Shown: piece after piece, positions 43,698 to 51,817 of the stretch | How positions within the stretch are numbered: the stretch's first letter is position 1 | Layout of the letters: every line of letters begins with the position of its first letter | Assembly: GCA_900552005.1 (NCBI GenBank) | Contig: URXU01000009.1 | Location: forward strand, 1 to 64,000 | DNA: 64,000 nucleotides | Direction: 5' to 3' | DNA from: an uncultured Phascolarctobacterium sp. | GTDB taxonomy: Bacteria; Bacillota; Negativicutes; Acidaminococcales; Acidaminococcaceae | Made by a program: the position numbers and the translations under genes | The notes under the pieces: model-generated | What the model was told of the DNA's origin: nothing | Seen by the model: only the letters and a program-made list of their open reading frames with translations | Databases searched by the model: none

Positions 43698-43837
43698 TAT
43701 TGCATAAGGGAGTAGCTGGCATAAATTTTTATTTATGTTTACACTGTCGTCAATACGGTTTCCTATAGGAAATCCGGCTTTGTAAGTAAGTAGCGAGACT
43801 TTGTTGCAAAATACTGCAGCAAAAGTCTCGTTTTTTT
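43696..43837 (+). promoter_or_regulatory. yybP-ykoY manganese riboswitch with terminator
   Basis: The conserved yybP-ykoY segments are present: AAGGGAGTAGC (43706-43716), GTCGTCAATACGG in the second metal-binding arm, and CCGGCTTTG (43774-43782). Helix P1 can form from CTTATTGCA-t-AAG with CTTTGTAA-g-TAAG. An expression platform follows, a stem CGAGACTTTGTTGC with GCAGCAAAAGTCTCG and then seven T. Family members sense Mn2+ and usually switch on exporters. It lies directly ahead of the CaCA antiporter gene. No other feature fills this 400-base gap. Confidence 0.85.
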
Positions 43838-43876
43838 ATTTGTCAAATTTTGCTGCACAGAAAGCAGGAGGAAAAA

Positions 43877-44803
43877 ATGGAAATTTTATTACAGGTAATT
43901 TTATTAGTTTTGGGTTTCATCATGCTGGCCAAAGGCGCTGATAAATTTGTTGAAGGCGCTGCCGGTATTGCCGCAAAATTCGGTATCCCCCAGCTGGTTA
44001 TCGGTCTGACCATCGTTGCCATGGGTACCAGCGCTCCGGAAGCTGCTGTCAGCATTGCCGCTGCTTTTTCAGGAAACGCTGATATTACTATCGGCAATAT
44101 CGTAGGCAGTAATATTCTGAATATCTGGATTATCCTGGGTTTGGCCGCAGCCATCGTACCCTTAGCCGTCGCACGCTCAACCATTAGGATTGAAATCCCC
44201 TTCATGATTTTAATTACGGCAATTTTAGGCTATCAGGGTCTTGACGGAACCATTTCGCTTACAGATGGTCTGGCTTTGCTGCTGCTGTTTCTTATTTATC
44301 TCGGCTATCTGTACCGTATGGCCAAAAAGAACAAAGTTAATGAAAACGCTCAGGAATACAGCTATTCGCTGGGCCACTGCCTGATTTATACGATTCTTGG
44401 CCTGGCCCTGATCATTCTCGGCAGTCAGGTAACCGTCCAGGCGGCTACTGCTATTGCCGCCTATGTTGGCCTGAGCCAGCGCTTTATTGGTCTGACCATC
44501 GTTGCTCTGGGTACTTCCCTGCCGGAGCTTTTTACCTCCGTAGCAGCAGCCCGTAAAGGCAATGCGGATATTGCCATAGGTAATATTGTCGGCAGCAACA
44601 TCTTTAATATTTTATTTGTTATCGGTATTTCAGCAATGATTATCGACATTCCCTTTGCAGCAGCCTTTAACTTTGACATGATGATTGCAATCGCCGCAGC
44701 GCTTATGTTAATGCTCTGCGTCCTCTTTACCAAAAGGCTGGAGCGCTGGGCCGGCATCCTGATGCTTATCTGCTATGGAGCCTATCTGTGGTACATTTTA
44801 TAA
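43877..44803 (+). CDS. CaCA-family calcium/sodium antiporter, probably a manganese exporter
   Basis: This 308-residue inner-membrane protein has about ten helices and two inverted alpha repeats, GTSAPEAAVSIAAA...GNIVGSNILNIW (N-half) and GTSLPELFTSVAAA...GNIVGSNIFNILF (C-half). It is the YrbG-like group of cation/Ca2+ exchangers. GGAGG is five bases before the ATG. The manganese riboswitch in its leader suggests Mn2+ is exported, perhaps with calcium. The substrate assignment is inferred from regulation, not residues. Confidence 0.88.
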   Translation: MEILLQVILLVLGFIMLAKGADKFVEGAAGIAAKFGIPQLVIGLTIVAMGTSAPEAAVSIAAAFSGNADITIGNIVGSNILNIWIILGLAAAIVPLAVARSTIRIEIPFMILITAILGYQGLDGTISLTDGLALLLLFLIYLGYLYRMAKKNKVNENAQEYSYSLGHCLIYTILGLALIILGSQVTVQAATAIAAYVGLSQRFIGLTIVALGTSLPELFTSVAAARKGNADIAIGNIVGSNIFNILFVIGISAMIIDIPFAAAFNFDMMIAIAAALMLMLCVLFTKRLERWAGILMLICYGAYLWYIL

Positions 44804-44813
44804 GCAAAATAGT

Positions 44814-44846
44814 AAAAAGCTGACCATGATGGTCAGCTTTTTTATT
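44814..44846. terminator. bidirectional terminator between the antiporter gene and metA
   Basis: AAAAAGCTGACC and GGTCAGCTTTTT pair around five bases, flanked by A and T runs. Confidence 0.85.
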
Positions 44847-44847
44847 T

Positions 44848-45759
44848 TTATAGGGTTGTCAAATCATAAGGCGTATCCTGATAAACAATATTCAGCCAGT
44901 TGAGATAAAATAAATGCGCATAACTGCACCATTTAAAACATGGCTGCTGAGAACTGTCATTGTCCGGGTAATAATTTTCCGGCAGCGCAATATCCATACC
45001 TTTCTTTTTATCACGAACATATTCATCCGCCAGAGAATAACGGTCATATTCAAAATGTCCCAAAACAAAAATACGTTTCAGATTTCTGGTGGCGCAAATA
45101 TTAATGCCCTGCTCCACTGAGCGTGACAGAACCTCTAAGTCCCCGTGACCGTCAATAGCGCTGTCATCCACCGTGGTGTGTCTGGACTGAGGTATAAAAT
45201 ATCTGTCATCAAAACCACGCAAAAGCGGATGGTTGCGCACCGTAATACCATAGGGGTAAATGCCAAACATCTTTTCCTGCAAAAGAATTTTCTCAATCCC
45301 GTAATAATGGTACAAACCGGCCTGAGCGCTCCAGCAGTAGTGCAAAACAGAATACACATGTTTTTCCGCCCATTGCAGATAGCCGGTAAATTCTTCCCAA
45401 TAATCAACATCTTCAAAAGCATAGGTTTCCACAGGCGCACCGGTAATGATAAACGCATCATAATAACGATCTTTGATATCGGCAAATTCCAGATAACAGC
45501 TGTCAAGATAGGAATTATCCGTATGAGTTGTCTGACGGCTGACAATACGGCAAAAATCTATTTCTACCTGTAAAGGCGTATTGCCCAATAATCGCAGAAG
45601 CTGCAATTCAGTAGGTTTTTTTAAAGGCATCAGGTTCAGTATCAAAATCTTTAAAGGTCTGATATCCTGTCTGACAGCCCGCTGCTGTCTTATTGTTACA
45701 ATTCCCTCCTGCTGCAGTTTATCTACAGCAGATAAATTATCACTTATTTTAATCGGCAT
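44848..45759 (-). CDS. metA: homoserine O-acetyltransferase, MetA type
   Basis: It acylates homoserine in methionine synthesis. It belongs to the MetA (HTS) family: IRPLKILILNLMPLKKPTELQLLRLL, the nucleophile Cys142 in HYCWSAQAG, and RHTTVDD. Residue 111 is Glu (ITGAPVE), the residue that goes with acetyl-CoA rather than succinyl-CoA use in this family, so despite the common name it should make O-acetylhomoserine. That fits the MetY gene upstream. GGAGG seven bases before the ATG sets the 303-residue start. Confidence 0.94.
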   Translation of the reverse strand: MPIKISDNLSAVDKLQQEGIVTIRQQRAVRQDIRPLKILILNLMPLKKPTELQLLRLLGNTPLQVEIDFCRIVSRQTTHTDNSYLDSCYLEFADIKDRYYDAFIITGAPVETYAFEDVDYWEEFTGYLQWAEKHVYSVLHYCWSAQAGLYHYYGIEKILLQEKMFGIYPYGITVRNHPLLRGFDDRYFIPQSRHTTVDDSAIDGHGDLEVLSRSVEQGINICATRNLKRIFVLGHFEYDRYSLADEYVRDKKKGMDIALPENYYPDNDSSQQPCFKWCSYAHLFYLNWLNIVYQDTPYDLTTL

Positions 45760-45778
45760 ATGTCTTCCTCCGTTATTT

Positions 45779-47059
45779 TCAAATATTATGCAACGCATTT
45801 TCCAGATCTTCCAAAAGATCATCGGCATTTTCCAGCCCTACAGAAATTCTTACGGTCCCGGAACTTATCCCCGCTGCCAGCAGCGCTTCTTCGCTAAGCT
45901 GCTGATGAGTAGTTGACGCGGGATGAATAACCAGCGACTTGCTGTCGCCAACATTGGCTAAATTGGAAAAAATTTCCAGATTATCAATAAAACGGCAGGC
46001 AGCTTCATAACCCCCGCATAAATCTATGGAAAAAATGGAGCCGCAGCCAGCTGGCAAATATTTTTTGGCCAGCTGCTGATAGGGATTGCCATCAAGTTCC
46101 GGATAATTAACCCTGTCCACAGCGGGATGCCGGTTTAAAAAAGCTGTAAGCTTTCTTGTGTTTTCAACATGTCTTTCAATTCTTAAGGATAAGGTTTCCA
46201 GCCCCTGCACCAAAAGCCAGGCATTGAAAGGGCTTAAAGCAGCTCCAGTATCACGCAGTAATTTTGCTCTGATACGCGTTACAAAGCCGCATCCAGGCAA
46301 ATCACGTACAAAATTAATTCCATGGTAGGAAGCATCCGCTCTGTCCAGCTTGGTAAATCTACCAGAGGCAGCCCAGTCAAATTGGCCGTTTTCAATAATC
46401 ACCCCGCCAATACTGGTACCATGACCGCCCATAAACTTGGTGCAGGAATGAATAACAATATCCGCACCAAAATCAAAAGGTCGGAACAGATATGGCGTAG
46501 CAAAAGTATTGTCTACAAAAACAGGCAGACCATGCCGATGTGCAAGCTCCGTAATCTTTTCAAAATCAGGAATATTAATAGCAGGATTGCCCAATGTTTC
46601 CAAAAAAATCAGCTTGGTACGCTCATTAATCAGCTCCGCGAAATTCTGCGGATGATCAGGATTGACAAAATGCGCGGTAATGCCGTACTCCGGCAGGGTT
46701 TCCACAAATAAATTATATGTACCGCCATAAATTGTTGATGCGGCAATAATCTCATCACCCTGGCTGCATAAATTGAGTACGGCATAAGTAACGGCAGCAG
46801 AACCGCTGGCTACAGCAACAGCTGCCGTACCTCCTTCCAGCGCAGCACAGCGTTTTTCCAGCACATCTGTAGTCGGATTATGCAGTCTGGAGTAAATATA
46901 GCCTTCCTCCTGCAAATCAAATAATGCGGATGCTGTTTTTGTATCCTTAAAGACATAAGAAGTTGTCTGATACAGCGGCAGGGCTCGCGAGCCTGTAACA
47001 GGATCGGGCTGCTGGCCGGCATGCTGCTGTAATGTTTCAAAACGATATTGTTTTTTCAT
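45779..47059 (-). CDS. metY: O-acetylhomoserine sulfhydrylase
   Basis: This PLP enzyme of the Cys/Met metabolism family makes homocysteine from O-acetylhomoserine and sulfide. It shows LYQTTSYVFKDTKTASALF, YSRLHNPTTDVLEKR, VDNTFATPYLFRPFDFGADIVIHSCTKFMGGHG with the PLP Lys, and SLVIHPASTTHQQLS. Its length (426) is that of MetY and longer than MetB/MetC. It ends 19 bases before metA, so both share the T-box leader. Confidence 0.95.
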   Translation of the reverse strand: MKKQYRFETLQQHAGQQPDPVTGSRALPLYQTTSYVFKDTKTASALFDLQEEGYIYSRLHNPTTDVLEKRCAALEGGTAAVAVASGSAAVTYAVLNLCSQGDEIIAASTIYGGTYNLFVETLPEYGITAHFVNPDHPQNFAELINERTKLIFLETLGNPAINIPDFEKITELAHRHGLPVFVDNTFATPYLFRPFDFGADIVIHSCTKFMGGHGTSIGGVIIENGQFDWAASGRFTKLDRADASYHGINFVRDLPGCGFVTRIRAKLLRDTGAALSPFNAWLLVQGLETLSLRIERHVENTRKLTAFLNRHPAVDRVNYPELDGNPYQQLAKKYLPAGCGSIFSIDLCGGYEAACRFIDNLEIFSNLANVGDSKSLVIHPASTTHQQLSEEALLAAGISSGTVRISVGLENADDLLEDLENALHNI

Positions 47060-47096
47060 AATTGTTTCCTCCTAAATGTCTTGTTACGCTCAAAAA

Positions 47097-47390
47097 GAAA
47101 ATAAAAAACTTCCGTTCCTGCACCAATATGCAGGGACGGAAGTACCGTGATACCACCCTAATTCATTCATTACTCACATAATGAACCTCTTCAAGTACGC
47201 GGAATAAAATTCTTGAATACTCTAGTGCTGTAACGGGCACCCCCGGACGGTTTAAATAAATTCGACCAGTCTGCTCCAAGGCCATCTTCGGTAAAAACTT
47301 CAGCATCTCCTTGCACCGAACAGAGACTCTCTGCAGCATCCGTTTTTTACTTACTCTTCTTTTCATTGCAATAACAATTTGAAATTTGAT
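47097..47390 (-). promoter_or_regulatory. T-box leader of metY-metA
   Basis: On the minus strand the T-box core AGGGTGGTATCACGG (plus 47145-47159) is followed by a terminator, arms ACTTCCGT.. and ..ACGGAAGT with a U run ending near 47097. Upstream are the stem I elements AGTAAG, an AGAGAG turn and GGTGCAAGG. A likely specifier ATG sits in GAAGATGG (codon at 47283-47285). Uncharged tRNA-Met would then favour antitermination. The specifier call is tentative; the T-box itself is clear. Confidence 0.88.
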
Positions 47391-47394
47391 AAGT

Positions 47395-47423
47395 AAGATA
47401 CCATAGTTAGATGGTCGAGTCAA
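47395..47423 (-). promoter_or_regulatory. promoter of the T-box metY-metA transcript
   Basis: TTGACT and TATCTT are 17 bases apart on the minus strand, just upstream of stem I. Confidence 0.7.
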
Positions 47424-47481
47424 TAAATATTTTACACTTTTTTGTTTTTTAGACATATATTATTATTTTTTGTAACATTTT

Positions 47482-47516
47482 AACAAAAAGCCCGTTGTCA
47501 TTTCTGACAACGGGCA
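47482..47516 (-). terminator. tRNA-Arg terminator
   Basis: A perfect 11-base stem GCCCGTTGTCA/TGACAACGGGC around four bases is followed by TTTTTG on the leftward RNA. Confidence 0.85.
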
Positions 47517-47523
47517 TATTTAC

Positions 47524-47600
47524 TGGTGTTCCTGGGCAGATTCGAACTGCCGACCTACCGCTTAGGAGGCGGTTGCTCTATCCAACTGAGCTACAGAAAC
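47524..47600 (-). tRNA. tRNA-Arg, anticodon CCU
   Basis: The 77-base minus-strand sequence folds into a cloverleaf. The acceptor stem is GTTTCTG with CAGGAAC and the D-arm contains AGCTCAGTTGGATAGAGC. The anticodon loop is CTCCTAA, giving anticodon CCT for AGG codons, and the T-arm is GGCAGTTCGAATCTGCC. CCA is encoded. It lies between the T-box leader and a small gene. Confidence 0.95.
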
Positions 47601-47608
47601 AAATATAA

Positions 47609-47914
47609 TTATAATTTTTCAGCCATTCCCGGAGGCATGCTCCATTCTACTCGTACATCGGTATGTACCCATAGTCTTGTGAGGCATGTTTTAAAATTCT
47701 CCAGACTGGATAACGGTTCTAAAGTTTTGGTTACAAAATTGCGGATAGTTTCACCTTCCGGAATATCCAGAGTCAACGGCTGAGCCAAAAATTTCTCCAC
47801 CTTTTCTCTGGCCTCCGCCACCGGCAAAACAACCTGCGCAGTCCTGCTTTCTTCGTCATATTCCACGTAACCGTAATTACAATGATAATTTAGGGTAACC
47901 GCAAATTTACTCAT
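47609..47914 (-). CDS. conserved small protein of unknown function
   Basis: I do not recognise a named family. The 101 residues are soluble and mixed alpha/beta: a strand MSKFAVTLNYHCNYGYVEYDEESRTAQVVLP, a helix AEAREKVEKFLAQP, and IPEGETIRNFVTKTLEPLSSLENFKTCLTRLWVHTDVRVEWSMPPG. GGAGGGG lies four bases before the ATG, so translation is likely; a longer frame has no such site. It starts 63 bases after ppk and ends just before the tRNA gene, suggesting co-transcription with ppk. Confidence 0.75.
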   Translation of the reverse strand: MSKFAVTLNYHCNYGYVEYDEESRTAQVVLPVAEAREKVEKFLAQPLTLDIPEGETIRNFVTKTLEPLSSLENFKTCLTRLWVHTDVRVEWSMPPGMAEKL

Positions 47915-47977
47915 ACAACCCCTCCTAAAACTGCTCCATTTATTATAACAATTTCCCAACGGAAGAGCAATATTTAT

Positions 47978-50080
47978 TTATCGGCGGCTGTACATGGGCT
48001 GCAATCGTGCTTCCATGGGTATCTTATCGGCGGCAGCTGCCAGCTGTGCCATTTCATACAGAGTATTCTGTGCGCTGACTACTTCCGCTTTATTGCGTAC
48101 TCTGCGATAAGCGCCATTGGACTGCATCATATGCGCGCCTACATTATCACGCAGATACAGATCAAGAATGGCCTTAACACGTTTAATATGTTCTTCACTT
48201 TCCACCGGGAAGAATAATTCCACACGATCATTCAAGTTACGCGGCATCCAGTCGGCGCTGGAAAGATACAATTGCTCATCTCCGCCGTTGGCAAACCAGA
48301 AAATGCGGCTATGCTCCAGCTGGCGTCCAACGATGCTGCGCACAGTAATATTGTCGCTGATGCCCTCAATACCTGTTTTCAGACCGCAAATACCACGCAC
48401 AATTAATTCAATTTGTACACCGTTGGCAGATGCTTCATACAATTTCTGAATTACCGGCTGATCAATCAACGAATTCATCTTGGCAATAATATGTCCGCCC
48501 CTGCCGGATTGCGCCATATAGATTTCATTGTCAATCAGCGAGTAGATCTTTTCACGCAGCCCAAGGGGAGCCATCACCAGTTTATTCCAAACCGGCGGTT
48601 CTGAATAACCTGACAGCAGGTTAAAGAATGCGGAAGCATCGCTGCCGAACTGGTCATTAGCCGTCATCAGGCCCAAATCAGTATACAGCTTAGCCGTATT
48701 ATCATTATAGTTGCCGGTGCCTAGATGCAGGTAACGTTTTATACCATTGGCTTCCTTACGCACAATGAGAATGATTTTGGCATGTGTTTTAAGGCCTACC
48801 AGACCGTAGATAACATGGCAGCCGGCCTGTTCCAACCTTCTGGCCCAGATAATATTGTTTTCTTCGTCAAAGCGTGCCTTTAATTCTACCAGTACAGTAA
48901 CCTGCTTGCCGTTTTCTGCTGCACGGGCCAAAGCTGCTACAATGGGAGAATTGCCGCTTACACGGTACAAAGTTTGTTTGATTGCCAGCACCTTCGGATC
49001 ATCTGCCGCATCATTAACCAGTTTTACTACCGGATCAAAGGATTCATAGGGATGATGCAGCAAAATATCTTTTTTGCTGATTGCGGCAAAAAGATCGCTG
49101 TCATCGGGCAGTTCCAGCGGACGCTGCGGTACAAATGGCTCATACAGCCAGGGCCACATGCCCGGCAAAGACGTAAATTTAAAGAAACAGGTGGGGTCAA
49201 GCGCGCCATTAACTTCATATACTTCCATATCCGTTACATCAAGATTTTCTTCCAGGAATTTCTTAATGCGGGTATTGTTGGTTTTAAACAGCTCCAGACG
49301 CACCGGCGCCCCGCGTTTGCGTTTACGCAGAGATTTTTCTACTTCCTGCAGCAAATCGTCAATATCGTCTTCGTCCACATCCAAATCGGAATCGCGGATA
49401 ATACGGAAAGGCACCAAATCAAGAATTTTGCAGCCATTAAACAGGTCGGCACAATGATTGGCAATTATATCTTCCAAAAAGACAAAGGTACGTTTATCAT
49501 CTGTTGGTACTTCCGTAATCCTGTTAAGTACGGACGGTACCTGCACCAAGCCCATGCTGTGTTCACCTTCGTTATTTACCAGTTCCACTGCCAGATTCAG
49601 CGTCTTGTTGGCTAAAAACGGGAACGGACGGGAGGCGTCAATGGCCATGGGTGTCAATACCGGATAAACCAGCTCCCGATAATATTCTTCCAGCCAGTTG
49701 CGTCCTTCCTCACTGAGTTCTTCAACATGCCTGAAATGCAGTCCTACGCCATCCATCTCCGCCAGCAGGGCCTGCAAATACTTGTACATGGTACGCACCT
49801 GTTCATGGGCCGCTTCAGAAATAGCATCCAGCTGTTCCTTGACGGACATCCCTGCCGCATCACGTTTTTCCACGCCATTATCATAACTGCTCCACAAGCC
49901 GGCAACGCGTACCATGAAAAATTCATCCAGATTAGACGCCGTAATGGCAATAAATTTCAGGCGCTCCAGCAAAGGCCTGTCTTCCACCATTGATTCCTTA
50001 AGAACTCTCAGGTTGAATTTCAGCCAGCTGAGCTCTCGATTATAAAAATACTCCGGTTTATTCAGTTCCAGTTTCTTCAT
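47978..50080 (-). CDS. ppk1: polyphosphate kinase 1
   Basis: It reversibly polymerises the ATP gamma-phosphate into polyphosphate. The N-terminal domain opens FYNRELSWLKFNLRVLKES. Two phospholipase-D-like halves carry the catalytic histidines, in GLKTHAKIILIVRKE and in LEHSRIFWFANGG. HLGTGNYNDNTAKLYTD is also conserved. The 700-residue length is normal. The ATG overlaps the stop of the degenerate Ppx-like gene, so the two are coupled. Confidence 0.97.
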   Translation of the reverse strand: MKKLELNKPEYFYNRELSWLKFNLRVLKESMVEDRPLLERLKFIAITASNLDEFFMVRVAGLWSSYDNGVEKRDAAGMSVKEQLDAISEAAHEQVRTMYKYLQALLAEMDGVGLHFRHVEELSEEGRNWLEEYYRELVYPVLTPMAIDASRPFPFLANKTLNLAVELVNNEGEHSMGLVQVPSVLNRITEVPTDDKRTFVFLEDIIANHCADLFNGCKILDLVPFRIIRDSDLDVDEDDIDDLLQEVEKSLRKRKRGAPVRLELFKTNNTRIKKFLEENLDVTDMEVYEVNGALDPTCFFKFTSLPGMWPWLYEPFVPQRPLELPDDSDLFAAISKKDILLHHPYESFDPVVKLVNDAADDPKVLAIKQTLYRVSGNSPIVAALARAAENGKQVTVLVELKARFDEENNIIWARRLEQAGCHVIYGLVGLKTHAKIILIVRKEANGIKRYLHLGTGNYNDNTAKLYTDLGLMTANDQFGSDASAFFNLLSGYSEPPVWNKLVMAPLGLREKIYSLIDNEIYMAQSGRGGHIIAKMNSLIDQPVIQKLYEASANGVQIELIVRGICGLKTGIEGISDNITVRSIVGRQLEHSRIFWFANGGDEQLYLSSADWMPRNLNDRVELFFPVESEEHIKRVKAILDLYLRDNVGAHMMQSNGAYRRVRNKAEVVSAQNTLYEMAQLAAAADKIPMEARLQPMYSRR

Positions 50081-51630
50081 TATTCTTCCACCCGCTCCAA
50101 TAAAGCTTTCAATCCATAAACTTCCTCAAAAAAGTCTGCCTTGGCGGCAAAAGTCCATTCTTCCAAAGCCAGATCAACATCGCTGACAGCAAAAACCTGC
50201 AGGATATTATCCTTAACCGCTACCGTGCAGCCCTTGACTTTCTGCAGATAGCTGCGGTCCATGGCATCTGCAATGCGGATGATGGCGGCAATCTTGGCGA
50301 CAACGGCCACCATATCCTTTTCCACTACCGGCGCCTTGGTATTTTCCGGTGCAAACAGTTTATTGGCATGATAGTAAGCCGCCAGCGCAATAATTTTCTT
50401 GTCGTGATCGCTGAAGCCGAGAATATCCGTTGCCATAATCAGCTGATATGTATATAGGGAATGGCTGCGCATACAGATATATTTACCGATGTCATGTAAA
50501 ATAGCGGCGGCGCGCAGCAGCAATCTTTCGTGCTCGCCCATACCATAACTTTTAGCCAGCTTATCAAAAATAATCAAAGACAGACGTTCCACTTGTTCTG
50601 CATGTTTTTTATCATACGAATAATGTCTGCCAATGCAGTGGAACAGACTGATCAGTTCCTGTTCCTGATTTTTTCTAAATTCGCTATTGGTCTTGCAGCC
50701 GATATGCAGCAGCTGCATTCCGTCAATAAACCTGTCGCCGGTAATGATGATTTCCTGGGCCGGTACCAGATTCAGCAGCTGTTCATACAGCAATACCGTG
50801 GGCAGTACCAGCTCCGCAACGCTTTCCTTAATTCCATAGAATTTAATAATCTGCGGCAGATTGAGCTTGCGCATTTCCTTGAAAAACTGATGAAAATCCT
50901 CTGCCTTAATACGATGCACCTTCTGCTGCAGATCAAGATGCATCATGCGCAGCAAAAGTTCTGTTTCCGTACCGGACAAGACCAAATATCTTACATGGTC
51001 CTGCTTAAGCTCCCGGCGCACCGGACCAATGGTACTGGAAAGAAATTCCGTCAGGGCCCTGTTAAAATGCAGGCTTTCGCGTTTATTGCGTTCAAAGCTC
51101 TCTTTTATTCTGATAATGCCGATATGGAAATTTTCCTGATATTTAATCTGTTCGTCCTGCACAAAGGTTACGCCCAGTCCGCCGGAAGAAATATCCATCA
51201 TCAGCATGCCCTCGCGCTCGCTGGTAATTTTTGCCTCTTTCAGCGTATTTCTGATAGCGGCAAACTTGGTATAGATTTCCTGCGGCATATCAACAACATC
51301 TACAATTAAGCCCGTCTTGCTGTAAATCTGATCCAGCAGAAAAATCTGGTTGCGCGCTTCACGCACCGCAGTAGTCGCCTGTAGTTTATATTCTTCCACG
51401 CCATATTCTTCCATCAGGCATTTAAAGCCATATAAAATTTCACAAATTTCACTTACCATGGAAAAGGGAATAATATTATTTTTAAATGTTTCTTCGCCCA
51501 GTCTTATTCTTCTGTTGCAGCATTCAATAACCTTATATCTGTCAATACCTCGGTATTCGGTAATTTGCATACTGATCATCTCAGAACCAAGATGAATGGC
51601 GGCAAAAGTAGTATATGATTTCCTTTTCAT
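50080..51630 (-). CDS. degenerate Ppx/GppA-like protein with HD domain
   Basis: The fold is that of exopolyphosphatase/guanosine pentaphosphatase proteins. An ASKHA module covers about 1-310 and an HD domain about 330-500, with AAAILHDIGKY and AAYYHANK. The nucleotide loops are altered: the first reads AIHLGSEMIS (11-20) where active enzymes have DxGSNS, with His13 in place of Asp. The second reads DISSGGLGV (146-154) instead of DLGGGSTEL. It probably lacks phosphatase activity. The HD metal motif looks intact. It is coupled to ppk and divergent from a canonical paralogue. A regulatory role is inference. Confidence 0.85.
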   Translation of the reverse strand: MKRKSYTTFAAIHLGSEMISMQITEYRGIDRYKVIECCNRRIRLGEETFKNNIIPFSMVSEICEILYGFKCLMEEYGVEEYKLQATTAVREARNQIFLLDQIYSKTGLIVDVVDMPQEIYTKFAAIRNTLKEAKITSEREGMLMMDISSGGLGVTFVQDEQIKYQENFHIGIIRIKESFERNKRESLHFNRALTEFLSSTIGPVRRELKQDHVRYLVLSGTETELLLRMMHLDLQQKVHRIKAEDFHQFFKEMRKLNLPQIIKFYGIKESVAELVLPTVLLYEQLLNLVPAQEIIITGDRFIDGMQLLHIGCKTNSEFRKNQEQELISLFHCIGRHYSYDKKHAEQVERLSLIIFDKLAKSYGMGEHERLLLRAAAILHDIGKYICMRSHSLYTYQLIMATDILGFSDHDKKIIALAAYYHANKLFAPENTKAPVVEKDMVAVVAKIAAIIRIADAMDRSYLQKVKGCTVAVKDNILQVFAVSDVDLALEEWTFAAKADFFEEVYGLKALLERVEE

Positions 51631-51681
51631 CCACTATACCTCCTTAACTGCATACAAAATAAATTCGCTGTCTGACGAATA

Positions 51682-51756
51682 AAATCCTGCGGTAATACAT
51701 ACGATTATACATAGATTTTACATTACAAGAATTTTACATTGCGGGCCGCAGGATTT
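51682..51756. promoter_or_regulatory. divergent ppx control region with flanking 11-base inverted repeat
   Basis: AAATCCTGCGG (51682-51692) and CCGCAGGATTT (51746-51756) flank a 53-base AT-rich core. The core contains TTTTACATT twice, 16 bases apart (51716 and 51732). It lies between two divergent Ppx-family genes. It could be a regulator-binding site for both, or a long hairpin in the rightward leader. Confidence 0.4.
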
Positions 51757-51784
51757 TTGTAGTTTACGGGTAATATAATATAAT
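51757..51784 (+). promoter_or_regulatory. promoter of the canonical ppx gene
   Basis: TTGTAG and TATAAT are 16 bases apart; the ATG is about 33 bases downstream. Confidence 0.55.
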
Positions 51785-51817
51785 AGTATATGTACGAATT
51801 ATGCAGAGGTGACAAAA

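Noticed and set aside
44848..45759. Calling MetA a homoserine O-succinyltransferase
   Set aside because: Residue 111 is Glu, which goes with acetyl-CoA use in this family, and the partner enzyme is O-acetylhomoserine sulfhydrylase.
47163..47456. Leftward 97-residue frame before metY
   Set aside because: It runs through the T-box leader. The RNA structure explains the sequence and no protein family is recognisable.
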